In this document: in pieces, positions 1-9,080 of the stretch
Numbering within the stretch: position 1 is the stretch's first letter
Layout of the letters: each line of letters starts with the position of its first letter
DNA from: Chloracidobacterium sp.
GTDB taxonomy: Bacteria; Acidobacteriota; Blastocatellia; Pyrinomonadales; Pyrinomonadaceae
Assembly (NCBI GenBank): GCA_016716365.1
Contig: JADJWM010000021.1
Location: 1-19,402 of the forward strand
Length of the DNA stretch: 19,402 bases
Direction of reading: 5' to 3'
The notes under the pieces: generated by a model
What the model saw: only the letters and a program-made list of their open reading frames with translations
Databases searched by the model: none
What the model was told of the DNA's origin: nothing
Translations under genes and position numbers: made by a program

Positions 1-223
1 CTCGCCATCCTCCATATGATCCGGTACCTCCGCGAGGAAGCATATCACCGCCGAGTGGTTGGACGAGCTTCTGACGCGTCATAACCTCGCCGTCGATAGA
101 GTCAAAGGTCAACGAGATGCGCCTCCAGTTCCAAATGCATCCGGTTTGATGCGGACCGTCAGAACCAGGTTTTCAAAGGCCCGCACGCTTTGTGCCGCAG
201 AGGCACTGCGTATGATCCGAAAG
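1..223. other. Left-edge stretch, no gene assigned
   Basis: I cannot assign a gene here. One + strand reading of about positions 38-115 gives protein-like sequence (KHITAEWLDELLTRHNLAV), which could be the tail of an upstream gene, but stops and frame changes cut it on both sides. The adjoining uvrB is full of small indels, so an interrupted real gene end is plausible. No promoter or RNA gene stands out. Confidence 0.3.
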
Positions 224-2230
224 ATGCAATTTCGTCCACCATTAGTGGGAGCAAGCCGACCGGTGACCAACCGGAGGCGATAGAAGCTGGTCGGCGGGCT
301 GGAGAGGCGGAGAAGGGACCAAGGTCCTGCTCGGAATACCGGGAGCGGACAAGACCTTCACGATCGCGAACGTGATCGAACGGGTGCAGCGACCGACGCT
401 GGTCATCGCCCACAACAAGACGCTTGCGGCCCAGCTTTACCAGGAGTTTCGCGATTTTCCCCGATAATGCAGTCGAGTACTTTGTTTCGTATTACGACTA
501 TTACCAGCCGGAAGCCCACGTTCCGGCGTCGGACCCTACCATCAGAAAGGAGGCGACGGTAATACGACGATCGACCGGCTTCGGCTGGCGGCGACGCGGG
601 CGTTGTTTGAGCGACGACGTGATCGTGGTGGCTTCGGTATCGTGCATCTACGGCCTGGGCGATGTCCGGATGCGTACTACGGAATGCTGCTGTTTATGAG
701 CCGGGGATGAAGATCAAGCGGGACGAGATGCTCCAGCGGTTAGTCGAAACCGCAGTACGAACGCGTGAACATCGATTTTGAACGCGGCACTTTTCGGTGC
801 GTGGCGACGTGGTCGAGCTTTATCCGAGCTTTCGAAGACAACGCATATCTGATCGAGTTTTGGGGCGACGAGATGGTTTCGGATGCGACGATCGATCGCG
901 CTGCTCGGCGAGTCATCGAGAAGCATGAGAACCGCGTGCCGATCTCCGAAAACTCACTACGTAATGACCAAACGACGGTCAAGCGGGCCGTGAACACGAT
1001 CGGGAAGAGCCGAAAGCACGAGGAGTTCCTGGTCGGCGAAGGAAAGGTCGTCGAGGCCCAGCGGCTCCACCAGCGGACGATGTACGACCTGGAGACGATC
1101 AAGGAGATGGGCTTTTGCCGCGGGATCGAGAATTACTCTCGGCACCTGACCGGAAAGAAGCCGGGCGAGCCGCCGCCGACGCTGCTCGATTATCTGCCGA
1201 AAGACGCGACGATCGCGATCGATGAATCGCACCAGACCATCCCGCAGTTGGGTGATGTTCAGGGCCGATCAGTCGCGGAAAAGGACGCTGGTCGAATACG
1301 GTTTCAGGCTGCCGAGCGCAGGACAACCGGCCGCTGAATTTTGAAGAGTTCGAGGCTCGCCGCGGGCAGACGATCTATGTTTCCGCGCCGGGCGAATGGG
1401 GCTGAGGCAGACCGGCGGCGAGATCGTGGAGCAGATCATTCGGCCGACGGGATTGCTGGACCCGATCGTCGAGGTGCGGCCGGTCAAGGGCGGATCGACG
1501 ACCTGCTGGAGGAATGCAGACAGCGGGCCGAGCGGAATCAACGCGTGCTTGTCACCACGCTGACAAAGAGGATGGCGGAGAGCCAGAGAGCGAATATTTC
1601 CTTGAGGTGGGCGTCAAGGTGAATTACCTGCACAGCGAGATCCCGACGCTCAGGAGGGACTGGGATCTTGCGGGACCTGAGACGCGGGTGTTCGACGTCC
1701 TGGTCGGGATCAACCTGCTTCGAGAGGGCCTCGACCTGCCGGAGGTGTCGCTCGTTGCGATCCTGGATGCGGACAAGGAAGGATTTCTGCGGTCGGAGCG
1801 TTCGCTTATTCAGACGATGGGACGTGCGGCGAGGAACGCCGAAGGGAAGGCGATCCTTTACGCGGATGTCATAACCGATTCGATGCGGCGGGCGATCGAC
1901 GAGACACAGCGACGAAGGGCGATCCAGGAAGAGTACAACGCCGAACACGGTATTACGCCGAAGACGATCGTCAAACCGGACCGAAGCGACGCTGGTCACC
2001 GCGTATGAGGCCGATTATTTCAAATTTGCCGCTCGAGCTTGATGCGCTCGAAGAGTATTCGCCGAAACAGTTGAAGGAAACCATCGCGGTTCGAGGTGGA
2101 TATGCGCCGCCGCAAAGGATATGAAATTCGAGCGTGCGGCGGAGATACGACCAGCTGGAAGTATCTGCGCGAACGCGAGTTGAGCATCGATACGTCGGGC
2201 CCGGCCGGATCATTTCAAGAGCCCGGCGAT
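224..2230 (+). pseudogene. uvrB: UvrB, excinuclease ABC subunit B, broken by many frameshifts
   Basis: UvrB is the helicase-like damage-verification subunit of UvrABC nucleotide excision repair. Its signatures appear in order but in shifting frames: KPTGDQPEAIE near 255, a P-loop region ending DKTFTIANVIERVQRPTLVIAHNKTLAAQ near 330-435, SYYDYYQPEAHVPASDP near 487, VASVSCIYGLGDV near 630, EDNAYLIEFWGDE near 835, the DESH Walker B box near 1225, then FDVLVGINLLREGLDLPEVS and RSLIQTMGRAARNAEGKA near 1690-1850. A C-terminal UVR motif (KFERAAEIRDQL-like) follows near 2120-2160. At least ten frame changes occur in about 2 kb, while the codons between them stay highly conserved, which argues for sequencing indels rather than decay. 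The P-loop reads GIPGADKT, lacking the usual Gly before Lys; this may also be an error. The start at 224 (MQF...) fits the usual N-terminus. The end is approximate. It converges on the M61 peptidase gene. Confidence 0.85.
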
Positions 2231-2239
2231 CATCCGCCT

Positions 2240-3709
2240 CGGCCGCCGAGGCATCGGGTTTGCGGCTCACTTTCAAACTACCGTCGGCGATCTCAGCCCT
2301 AAGGCCAACACTATCCTGACAGCGGTCGATCGGAACCGGCTTTGCGCCGTAAATGCGATCGCCAAAGAACGTGTTCAGGTCAGACTTTGAGAGGGAACTC
2401 ATTTACCTGCCTTCAGGTCGTCGGTAACGTAGGTGCGGTCCGATCCCGAATACCTTGAATAGAAGGACCTCATCAGGTCGTCCAGACTGCGTTCATTCGC
2501 AGAAGCCCGCCGGATCTCCGTGTCGATGCACAGGCCCGCGAACATTCCGCCGCCGCAGATCAGGCCCCAGTGCTTGTGTTTTCGTCCCGCCGGCAACATC
2601 ACGCATCGAGGCTTTCGCGTACGACTCGTCGGTCGAATAACGCTTGTAGAACAGCCCGTTTTTTTTCGAGAACGCCGAACAATTCGGCCTCGCTGATGGC
2701 GCCGATCCGATACAAAGTCTTCATCGCGTAGATGTTCGTAAACCCCTTCCTTGAACCACCGTCCTCCGTGGTCTTCGGGCGGATCGATTTGCCGTTCCAG
2801 AGATGGAAGAACTCGTGGGCAAAAATGAACCGGGCGAAAAGATCGGACATCGGGTCGTTTTGGAGCCGACGATAATGTGCAGATGTTGTTGCCGATCACT
2901 CGCCGTCGGTCTGCTCGCCGGGGCTGACGATCACTAACGCTAGCGAGAACGGGTTGACGGCGGAGGGTTCGGAACGCCGCCCATCAACTTGATGTAATAG
3001 TCCATTACGCCGTTCGCGAGCGAGCGGTACCTTTCTTCTTCGGCAACAATTCCTCGCTTCCGATGGCGAACACAAGCTCAAAGCCGTCGCGGGCGATGAC
3101 GAATTTTTTGTGCGTGCCGGCGAAGATCATCGATCCCGTCAAGTCGGCAGCATCCCTGGCCGTGAACGAATTACGGCCGCCTTTTTCGGCTGGCCATGGC
3201 GTTGTGACGTTCCATCCCCTGGGCAGGTCGAAGGTCACCGAGGCCTTCCCCGATCTCGGCCCGTTCGTAATGAAATACGAGCGTCCGCTTGCGTAAACGC
3301 CCCAATCCCGAACGAAAGAAACGCTGTCGATCCCGGCCGCCCACTTGTGTTTGTCTGATCGAGAAGCACGTTGTAATTCAGCCGGACCTTCTCGCCCGGC
3401 TTAACCGCATCCGCCATTTTCGCATCGCCAAGATCTTTGACATCGAGAGGCGTGCCGTTAGCGCCGTACGCGCGAAGACCGCGTACGAATTGGCCCAGCG
3501 GCCGCGAAACTGGGGTCGGCGCGTATTCGCTCATCTCGAAAATATCGCTTGCGGCGGTCAGGTCGGCCTCGATCTTCATCAGCCGGGTATTTGCCGGTTC
3601 AAACGCAATCTTGTAGGCATTGGGCCCGGCGGTCTGGGCGTTCAAATGGCCATAAGAAATGGCCATCAACGAGAAAAAGGAGCGTCAGCTTCGCTGGTTT
3701 CTTGATCAT
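2240..3709 (-). pseudogene. M61-family glycyl aminopeptidase, exported, frameshifted
   Basis: M61 peptidases are zinc aminopeptidases with a substrate preference for N-terminal Gly/Ala. On the minus strand the zinc motif reads HEFFHLWNGK (about 2817-2788). The third-ligand region WFKEG then FTNIYAMKTLYRIG follows (about 2755-2700) and is split by one frame change, matching the family's HEFFHxWN...WxxEG pattern. The C-terminal part carries LDDLMRSFYSRYSG and LSKSDLNTFFGDRIYG, also family-typical. The start at 3709 (MIKKPAKLTLLFL) gives a signal peptide whose hydrophobic stretch continues after a frame change into AISYGHLNAQTAG, so the enzyme is probably periplasmic or secreted. At about 490 residues it is shorter than M61 members with a full C-terminal PDZ domain. 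The 3' end is approximate and abuts or overlaps the uvrB 3' end. At least five frame breaks occur, with conserved sequence between them. Zinc ligands are present; only the reading frame is damaged. Confidence 0.78.
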
Positions 3710-3821
3710 ATCTTCGGTGAACGAACGACTTTCAATAGCAGGAAGTTCCAGGAAATCGGAAATTCGCTAGAACCGTTTATTGGCTCATTATGAAGTAGTA
3801 GGCGGATTCGATAGAATCTGA
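3710..3821. promoter_or_regulatory. Divergent intergenic region between M61 peptidase and FAD oxidase
   Basis: About 110 bp separate two divergently read genes, so promoters for both should lie here. The stretch is more AT-rich than its neighbours, but I cannot point to convincing -35/-10 boxes, and the sequence may contain indels. Confidence 0.3.
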
Positions 3822-5310
3822 TTTTACCTTAATTCTTTCGGCCATGCGGTAAAGACCCAGCCAGACGACATCCTCAATTATTTGACCGACGCCAGCAATA
3901 TGCCGGGTGGACACGCCGAACGGCTGTTGGTACCGGAGACGGCGGAGAAGTTGCCGCGATACTGCGTGACGCGAATGGCGGGGATCCCGGTGACGGTCTC
4001 AGGCGCCCGGACGGGGACGGTCGGCGGTGCGGTTCCGTTCGGCGGATGGGTGATCTCGCTGGAGCGTCTAAACGCCATCAAGTCAATAGATAAGGAAGGT
4101 CGGCGTGCGGTGGTCGAACGGGCGTCGTCCTGGCCGACTTTGCGAAAGCGGTCGAGGCCGATGGGCTGTCTCTACCCGCCGGACCCGACGGAGTGGAGCC
4201 TGCAGATCGGCGGGACCGTAGCGACCAATGCTCCGGCGCCAGAAGCTTTAGGTACGGGAGCGACGCGAATACATTGTTGGGTTGACGGTCGTGCTGGCGG
4301 ATGGCGATGTTCTGAAAATTCGACGCGGCGAGGTGTTTTCAGGCGGCGACGGCCGCATCGAATTATCGACAGCTTCCGGACGAAAGATCGAGGCGAATCT
4401 GCCCACACGCCCGCCCGAATGTGCGGAAGAATGAGCGGATATTTCAACGAACGGCCGATGGACGCGATCGACCTGTTCATCGGTAGCGAGGGCACGCTCG
4501 GCGTGATAGTCGAGATCGAATTGGGGCTGATGGCGAAACCTGAAGGCTTTTTTAGCGGGATCGTGTTCTTTGAACGGCACGAGGACCTGCTTGCGTTTGT
4601 CGATGAACTCAAGGAGATCTCTTTCGCTTCGCGAAAGTGCGGACAGGAGTGTCCGCTCTCCATTGATGCGGCGCTGATCGAATATTTCGACGGCCGTGCG
4701 TTGAGTTTATACACGAAAAGTTTCCCGAAACGCCGAACGGGATGGCAGGAGCGGTCTTTTTCGAGCAGGAGACGACGGCTGAAACGAGGATCGTTTGATG
4801 GAAGAGTGGAACGCTCTGCTCGAAAAGCACAACGCCGATCTCGACCGTTCATGGTTCACGACGACTGAGCAGGACCGCGAGAAGATGCGCAGCTTTAGGC
4901 ACGCGTTGCCGGTCGCGGTGAACGAGCGGGTTGTCCGGAACAAGCAGAAAAAGATCGGGATTGGATATGGCGGTGCCCACGAGAATTTTCCGGATCCCTG
5001 ATTTTCAGAAGAAGATGCTCGACGCAGCGGCATCGACTTATGTCATTTTCGGGCATATCGGGGACTGCCATCTGCACGCGAACCTTCTGCCGAAGGATGA
5101 TGCGGGTAGCGAGGCATATCTACGGCCGTTTGTCGCGCAATCGATCATGCTCGGCGGCTGTATCTCGGCCGAACACGCATCGGCAAGCTGAAGTCGAAAT
5201 ATCTTTACGTTATGATGGGAGAACGCTACCTGAACGAGATGGCCGACCTGAAGCGGGCGTTTGACCCGAAGAATATTCTCGGGGAGAGGGAATATGTTTG
5301 GCTGGAGTAG
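3822..5310 (+). pseudogene. FAD-linked oxidase, GlcD / D-lactate dehydrogenase type, frameshifted
   Basis: This belongs to the FAD_binding_4 plus FAD-oxidase_C flavoproteins, which oxidise 2-hydroxy acids such as glycolate or D-lactate. The N-terminal FAD-binding half shows VTVSGARTGTVGGAVP near 3985, matching the family's P-x-G-x-GT-x-xxGGA loop, then PPDPTEWSLQIGGTVATNA near 4180 and NERPMDAIDLFIGSEGTLGV near 4449-4505, all in the expected order. The C-terminal half shows FGHIGDCHLHANLLP near 5050, a metal-site-like HIGDGHxH variant, and ISAEHxIGKLK near 5163-5192. The DLKRAFDPKNILG ending is typical. The true start codon is unclear: the open frame goes back to about 3822, and the first usable codon is TTG at 3882. 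Several frame changes interrupt it (for example near 4110, 4245, 4720, 4970 and 5180). The substrate cannot be read from sequence. D-lactate would connect with MurQ downstream, but that is inference. Confidence 0.78.
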
Positions 5311-5316
5311 GGACAT

Positions 5317-5342
5317 AGCCGACCGCCTGAAGGCGGGACTCA
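5317..5342 (+). repeat. Hairpin repeat, copy 1, just before the HAD gene start
   Basis: The element CCGCCT-GA-AGGCGG forms a 6-bp perfect stem (5323-5336) followed by GACTCA. The 20-base core 5323-5342 recurs at 17906-17925 with one mismatch (in the 2-nt loop). Both copies end exactly 7 nt before the ATG of the next + gene. Confidence 0.7.
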
Positions 5343-5349
5343 TAACTTC

Positions 5350-6048
5350 ATGATCAAAGCGATCTTGATGGATTTTAACGGCGTGGTGATCGATGACGAG
5401 CCGATCCAACTGGCGATCTATCGTTCGATGTTCGCGGACGAAGGGGTCGAGGTTTCGGACGAGGCGTATTATTCGCGGCTCGGGATGGACGACAAGACGT
5501 TCGCGGCTTCGGTGCTGAAGAGGCGGGCAAACCGGCGGACATCGATCGGGTGCCGGAGTTGACCGCATCGAAGACCCGAAAAGCGCGAGTCGATCGAAAG
5601 CGCGGTGCCGCTTTTCCCGGACGTCGAGAACTTCATACGAAAGATGTCGGTCGAATTTGCGCTTGGGCTCGTAAGCATGTCGAAGCGGGAAGAGATTGAC
5701 TTCGTCTTGGAAAAGACGGGCCTCACCGAATGCTTTTCCGCGATCGTTAGTGCCGAGGATGTGCGCAAGTGCAAACCCGATCCGGAGTGCTATCGCCGCG
5801 GTTTCGAACTTGTCGACCTCTACCGAATCTCGCGGGGCCATTTACCGATGACGCACGATGAATGTCTGGTGATCGAGGATTCGCCGCCGGGTGTTGTCGC
5901 CGGCCGTCGTGCCGACCTGAAAGTGCTCGGGGTCGCCAACACTGTCCCGGAGGGCAAGCTTCGCGACGCGGGGGCCGAATGGGTCGCAACGCGTCTTGAC
6001 GATTGGTTTCCGGCTTCGATCAGGCAGGCGTTTTCCGCAAAGGTTTAG
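5350..6048 (+). pseudogene. HAD-superfamily hydrolase, beta-phosphoglucomutase-like, with a compensated frame disruption
   Basis: Likely a subfamily IA HAD phosphatase acting on a small phosphorylated metabolite in the cytosol; the substrate is unknown. Motif I is DFNGVVIDDEP at residues 9-19, with Asn in place of the second Asp, a variant I know from some HAD families. Motif II is LVSMSKREE. Motif III is the Lys in KCKPDPECY. Motif IV is CLVIEDSPPGV. The start at 5350 gives MIKAILMDFNG, the usual N-terminus. The direct frame has a stop at 5560. A run reading EEAGKPADIDRVPELTASK lies in another frame between about 5517 and 5580 and restores family-like sequence, so two nearby compensating indels are the simplest reading. 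These are the last breaks seen in the window; everything to the right is intact. A hairpin repeat ends 7 nt upstream. Confidence 0.8.
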
Positions 6049-6135
6049 GCCTACTTCAGATAGCTTTTTGGTGAATTTTCCGATCGTGCGCAATGCGGTG
6101 TTCCCCTTGTTTTCAAGCACCTCAGATCTTTACTA

Positions 6136-7650
6136 ATGCAAAATACAGAACATTTCATTTTAAGGGAGGATGCCGAAAACGACCTCCTGGCATGCGCGGC
6201 CTATGTGGCCGAATCGATCCAGAGCAACGAAGGGCGGGCCGAGGCGATGGCGGCGGTCGTGCCGGCCCTTTTGGGAAAAGGCAATGTCGATCTCGCGGCC
6301 GAGCTTGCGAACACGCTTGACGACCCGTATGCCCGAGACCGGCTGCTTTGCGCGATCGCCGAACAGTGTGCCGCCACGGACGACGAGAAATATGCCCTTC
6401 AGCTGGTCGAAGCGATGGACGAACCGGCGATGCAGGCCCAGGCTTTGGAGAAGATCGGCACGCGGCTTGCCGACCTCGGTAAGACCGACGAGGCACGATC
6501 GGTGTCCGACTCGCTGGACCACCGCGATCGCGTGCTCGCCGGCATCGCAGTCCGGCACCATCAGGACGGTTTGGAGGAGGCGGCGGCCGAGGCATTGGCA
6601 GAGATCACGTTCCCATCGGCCGCGGTGCATGCTTTGTTGACGATCGCCGCCGCCTCGATAGAAAAGGGTGATATGACGTCTGCGGTGAAAGCTCTGGACG
6701 AAGCAGCCGCCGAAGCGGAACAGATCGAGCACGAGGAGGAGCGGATCAGGGCGTTGATCGATGTCGGGAATTCCTTCTCGGCAGCGGAACGGAATGACCG
6801 CGCTATCGAAACTCTGGACAAGGCCCGCGAATATGCCGAGAGGCTCGACAACGTCCACCGCGACGGCTTTCTCGGCCAGACCTCGGTCGGCTTGCTCCGG
6901 GCGGGAAGCATCGAGCTTGCGGACCGGATCCTCGACGCCGTGGGCGACAAGACCGAAATGTCATCGGCCCTGCTCGGGTTTTCGCGCGAATACTGGCGCA
7001 AGGATGACCGCGGAGAGGCGATGGATGCGCTCGAGGAGGCAAATGCGATCCTTCGATCTCAGGCCGACAAGGAAACTCGCGACAGCCGGGCCCGATTCGC
7101 CCTCATGGGAAGCATCGCGGTCCAGTTCGCCGGTTTCGAGCAGGGCGAACGGGCTATTGACCTGGCGTCGGATATCGAGGACGAGGGCCGGTCAATGACC
7201 GCCCCTTGCCAGATCGCGAACATTCTGACCTTTCAGAGGAACGAGGAACTGGCAAGGACCGCTCTGGCCGCCATCCCGGAAGATGCAGAGCGTGCCATTG
7301 CCCTTATTCACATGAGCGATACGCTTGCCTCGGCGGGCGAAACGGAGAGAGCGGTCGGCTTGCTTGAAGAGGCATTCGCATTGGCAGAAGAAGTGCCGCA
7401 GCTCGCGTCTCGTGCATCGGCCTATGCCGAGACCGCCCGCCGTTTCGCTCAGCTGGATCACGGGGAAAGGTCGAATGATGCGTTTGAAAAAAGCCTGGAG
7501 GTCATCGCGGCCATCAAGGACGAGAGCACGAAAGTCGCCGCCCTGGCCGAGCTATCCGGCGTCGCTGCAGAACTCGAAAGATCGGAGACCGACGGGGACC
7601 GCGAGTGGTTGAAAAAGATCGTGATGCAGACGCTGCAGCAGAGTTTCTAA
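6136..7650 (+). CDS. Alpha-solenoid (TPR-like) repeat protein, function unknown
   Basis: A 504-residue acidic, Ala/Glu-rich protein made almost wholly of amphipathic helices. Repeating patterns such as A..L...G....A..L, GDMTSAVKALDEAAAEAEQI (about residues 176-195) and AGETERAVGLLEEAFALAEE (about 395-414) resemble degenerate TPR/HEAT-type helical pairs of about 35 residues, covering roughly residues 20-480. I see no signal peptide, membrane segment or catalytic motif, so a cytosolic scaffold role is likely. A second purine-rich AAGGGAGG lies inside the gene (6162-6169), but the ATG after it is out of frame, so 6136 is kept as start. The gene is intact, in contrast to its left neighbours. It is followed 104 nt later by the VOC gene, possibly the same transcript. 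I do not recognise a named family. Confidence 0.75.
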   Translation: MQNTEHFILREDAENDLLACAAYVAESIQSNEGRAEAMAAVVPALLGKGNVDLAAELANTLDDPYARDRLLCAIAEQCAATDDEKYALQLVEAMDEPAMQAQALEKIGTRLADLGKTDEARSVSDSLDHRDRVLAGIAVRHHQDGLEEAAAEALAEITFPSAAVHALLTIAAASIEKGDMTSAVKALDEAAAEAEQIEHEEERIRALIDVGNSFSAAERNDRAIETLDKAREYAERLDNVHRDGFLGQTSVGLLRAGSIELADRILDAVGDKTEMSSALLGFSREYWRKDDRGEAMDALEEANAILRSQADKETRDSRARFALMGSIAVQFAGFEQGERAIDLASDIEDEGRSMTAPCQIANILTFQRNEELARTALAAIPEDAERAIALIHMSDTLASAGETERAVGLLEEAFALAEEVPQLASRASAYAETARRFAQLDHGERSNDAFEKSLEVIAAIKDESTKVAALAELSGVAAELERSETDGDREWLKKIVMQTLQQSF

Positions 7651-7754
7651 GGCGAGAGGGTCGCAAGCAAAAGCTTCGCGAATCGACGCAGTTCATCGCG
7701 TTCGCAGCAGCGCGGCGTGTTCAGGCCGATCTTCAAGCTAACAGGAGGGAGAAG

Positions 7755-8093
7755 ATGATAAACGGTGCGCATATCGTGATCTATTCGACGGACGCGGCCG
7801 CCGACCGGGCATTCCTGCGCGATGTTCTCGAATTCCCGAGTGTGGATGCCGGCGACGGCTGGCTGATCTTCGGCCTGCCGGCTTCTGAAGCGGCCGTTCA
7901 CCCGCACAACGAGAACGACCGTCACGAGCTTTACCTGATGTGCGACGACGTCAACGCTTTTGTCGAGAAGATGAGAGAGAAGGGCGTTACCTGCACCGAC
8001 GCGGCCGACCAGCGCTGGGGCATCCTGACCGCCGTTACCCTGCCGGGCGGCGGCGAACTCGGGGTCTATCAGCCGCGACACGAAAGGCCCTAA
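7755..8093 (+). CDS. VOC-superfamily (glyoxalase / bleomycin-resistance fold) protein
   Basis: A 112-residue single-domain protein of the vicinal-oxygen-chelate fold. It opens with INGAHIVIYSTDAAADRAFL, the first beta-strand and helix of the fold, followed by GWLIFGLP, HELYLMCDDVNAFVEKM (the middle beta-alpha unit) and the closing strand GGGELGVYQPRH. The start at 7755 is chosen because AGGAGG lies 6-11 nt upstream and the fold begins right there; an earlier in-frame start at 7605 would overlap the solenoid gene. Members bind metal and include glyoxalases, dioxygenases and drug-binding proteins; the reaction cannot be told from sequence. The stop lies 3 nt before the PhyH gene ATG, so the two are probably co-transcribed and translationally coupled. 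Confidence 0.82.
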   Translation: MINGAHIVIYSTDAAADRAFLRDVLEFPSVDAGDGWLIFGLPASEAAVHPHNENDRHELYLMCDDVNAFVEKMREKGVTCTDAADQRWGILTAVTLPGGGELGVYQPRHERP

Positions 8094-8096
8094 TAG

Positions 8097-8753
8097 ATGT
8101 TCAGCGAGAGCGGATTTGAGATCTTTGAAGACGTGCTGACGGAGGCTGAATGCGATTCATTCATCGAACAACTCTGTAAGGACGAATGCTGTGCCGGCCG
8201 ACGTCATCTGATGAACGATCGCCGGGTGAACGAGTTGGCTCGTGATGCCCGGTTGAATTCGATCATTGGGCGAATCAATGGTGAGCCATTGATACCATTC
8301 AAAGCGACCCTCTTTCAAAAGACCGGAAAAGCGAATTGGTTGGTGTCGTGGCATCAGGATACTGCGTTGCCGGTTCAGTCAGCACCTGACACCGAGGGAT
8401 GGGGGCCGGCGACCGAGAAAGAGGGAATCAAATTCGTTCACGCGCCGACTGCTGCACTTGAGAAAGTAATTGCCCTTCGGATCCACCTTGACGCTTCGAC
8501 CGAGTTGAACGGGCCGCTTAGGGTTATTCCCGGTTCGCATCAAAAGCGGATCAGCGATGATGCCGAGTTCCTGCGTTGGACACAGCGGAGGTCGGTCGAA
8601 TGCCACGTCGCCAAGGGCGGGGTGCTGGCAATGAGCCCGCTGCTGATCCACGCATCCTCGAAGTCGAAAAGTGAAGCGCAGAGGCGGGTGATCCACATTG
8701 AATACGCTCCCGATCTCGAGATCGCCGCCGGGATCAAGCTCGCATTTGCTTAG
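8097..8753 (+). CDS. Phytanoyl-CoA dioxygenase (PhyH)-family Fe(II)/2-oxoglutarate oxygenase
   Basis: A 218-residue member of the PhyH family, which hydroxylates small molecules using Fe(II) and 2-oxoglutarate. The facial triad is visible: HQD (His86, Asp88) within LVSWHQDTALPV, and the distal His186 in SPLLIHASSKS. Arg197/Arg198 in QRRVIHIEY sit where the 2-oxoglutarate carboxylate is bound. GPLRVIPGSHQ (140-150) is the typical strand before the second half of the barrel. No signal peptide is seen, so it is cytosolic. It starts 3 nt after the VOC stop codon, and its length is normal for small bacterial PhyH proteins. The natural substrate is not evident. Pairing with a VOC protein suggests a small-molecule modification role, as inference only. 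Confidence 0.85.
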   Translation: MFSESGFEIFEDVLTEAECDSFIEQLCKDECCAGRRHLMNDRRVNELARDARLNSIIGRINGEPLIPFKATLFQKTGKANWLVSWHQDTALPVQSAPDTEGWGPATEKEGIKFVHAPTAALEKVIALRIHLDASTELNGPLRVIPGSHQKRISDDAEFLRWTQRRSVECHVAKGGVLAMSPLLIHASSKSKSEAQRRVIHIEYAPDLEIAAGIKLAFA

Positions 8754-8773
8754 GCGACGTCCGTCGGGGATAA

Positions 8774-9073
8774 CTAAGCGATCAGGTCGAAGATACTGTC
8801 GATATCGCGGCTTGCGTGAAGGATCCGGTAGATCTCGAGTTCCTCCCCGTTCAGGAAATAGAAGATGTTGTAACGTTTGTGCGGGAACATTCGCATATCG
8901 ATCATAAGATCGTCGCGAGCAACGCCCATTACCGGGTTGGAAGCAAGAAGATCGAATTTGTTGGTCAGATCGCGGATGACTTTCTCAGCGGCAGATTCGC
9001 TCTGTTCGGCAAGGTAGTTCCATATTTCATCGAGGTCGCTCAATGCTGACGGTGCGATCGTCAACTTTTTCAT
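8774..9073 (-). CDS. parE: ParE/RelE-family toxin
   Basis: A 99-residue protein of the RelE/ParE fold. It shows the opening strand-helix KKLTIAPSALSDLDEIWNYLAEQSESAA, the middle NPVMGVARDDL, the strand MRMFPHKRYNIFYFLNGEELEIYRILHASRDI and the short tail IDSIFDLIA, all in the family order. ParE-type members poison DNA gyrase, while RelE-type members cut mRNA on ribosomes. Pairing with a ParD-like antitoxin favours ParE, but the target is inferred. It starts 7 nt after the antitoxin stop, the usual antitoxin-first order, and is probably expressed from the promoter before the antitoxin gene. It ends 20 nt from the convergent PhyH gene end. Confidence 0.88.
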   Translation of the reverse strand: MKKLTIAPSALSDLDEIWNYLAEQSESAAEKVIRDLTNKFDLLASNPVMGVARDDLMIDMRMFPHKRYNIFYFLNGEELEIYRILHASRDIDSIFDLIA

Positions 9074-9080
9074 AGCCCGT

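Noticed and set aside
4172..4852. 226-codon open frame on the minus strand
   Set aside because: It is antisense to the FAD oxidase; Ser/Arg-rich composition fits a shadow of GC-rich coding sequence.
1..5600. Programmed frameshifting or genuine pseudogene cluster
   Set aside because: Too many frame changes, at unrelated sequences, in four unrelated genes with conservation preserved between them; sequencing indels explain it better.
5038..5841. 267-codon open frame on the minus strand
   Set aside because: It lies antisense to the FAD oxidase and HAD genes, whose family motifs are clear; it is Arg/His-rich without recognisable domains, typical of a shadow frame.
6160..6858. 232-codon open frame on the minus strand
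   Set aside because: It is antisense to the solenoid protein gene and has no domain-like pattern.
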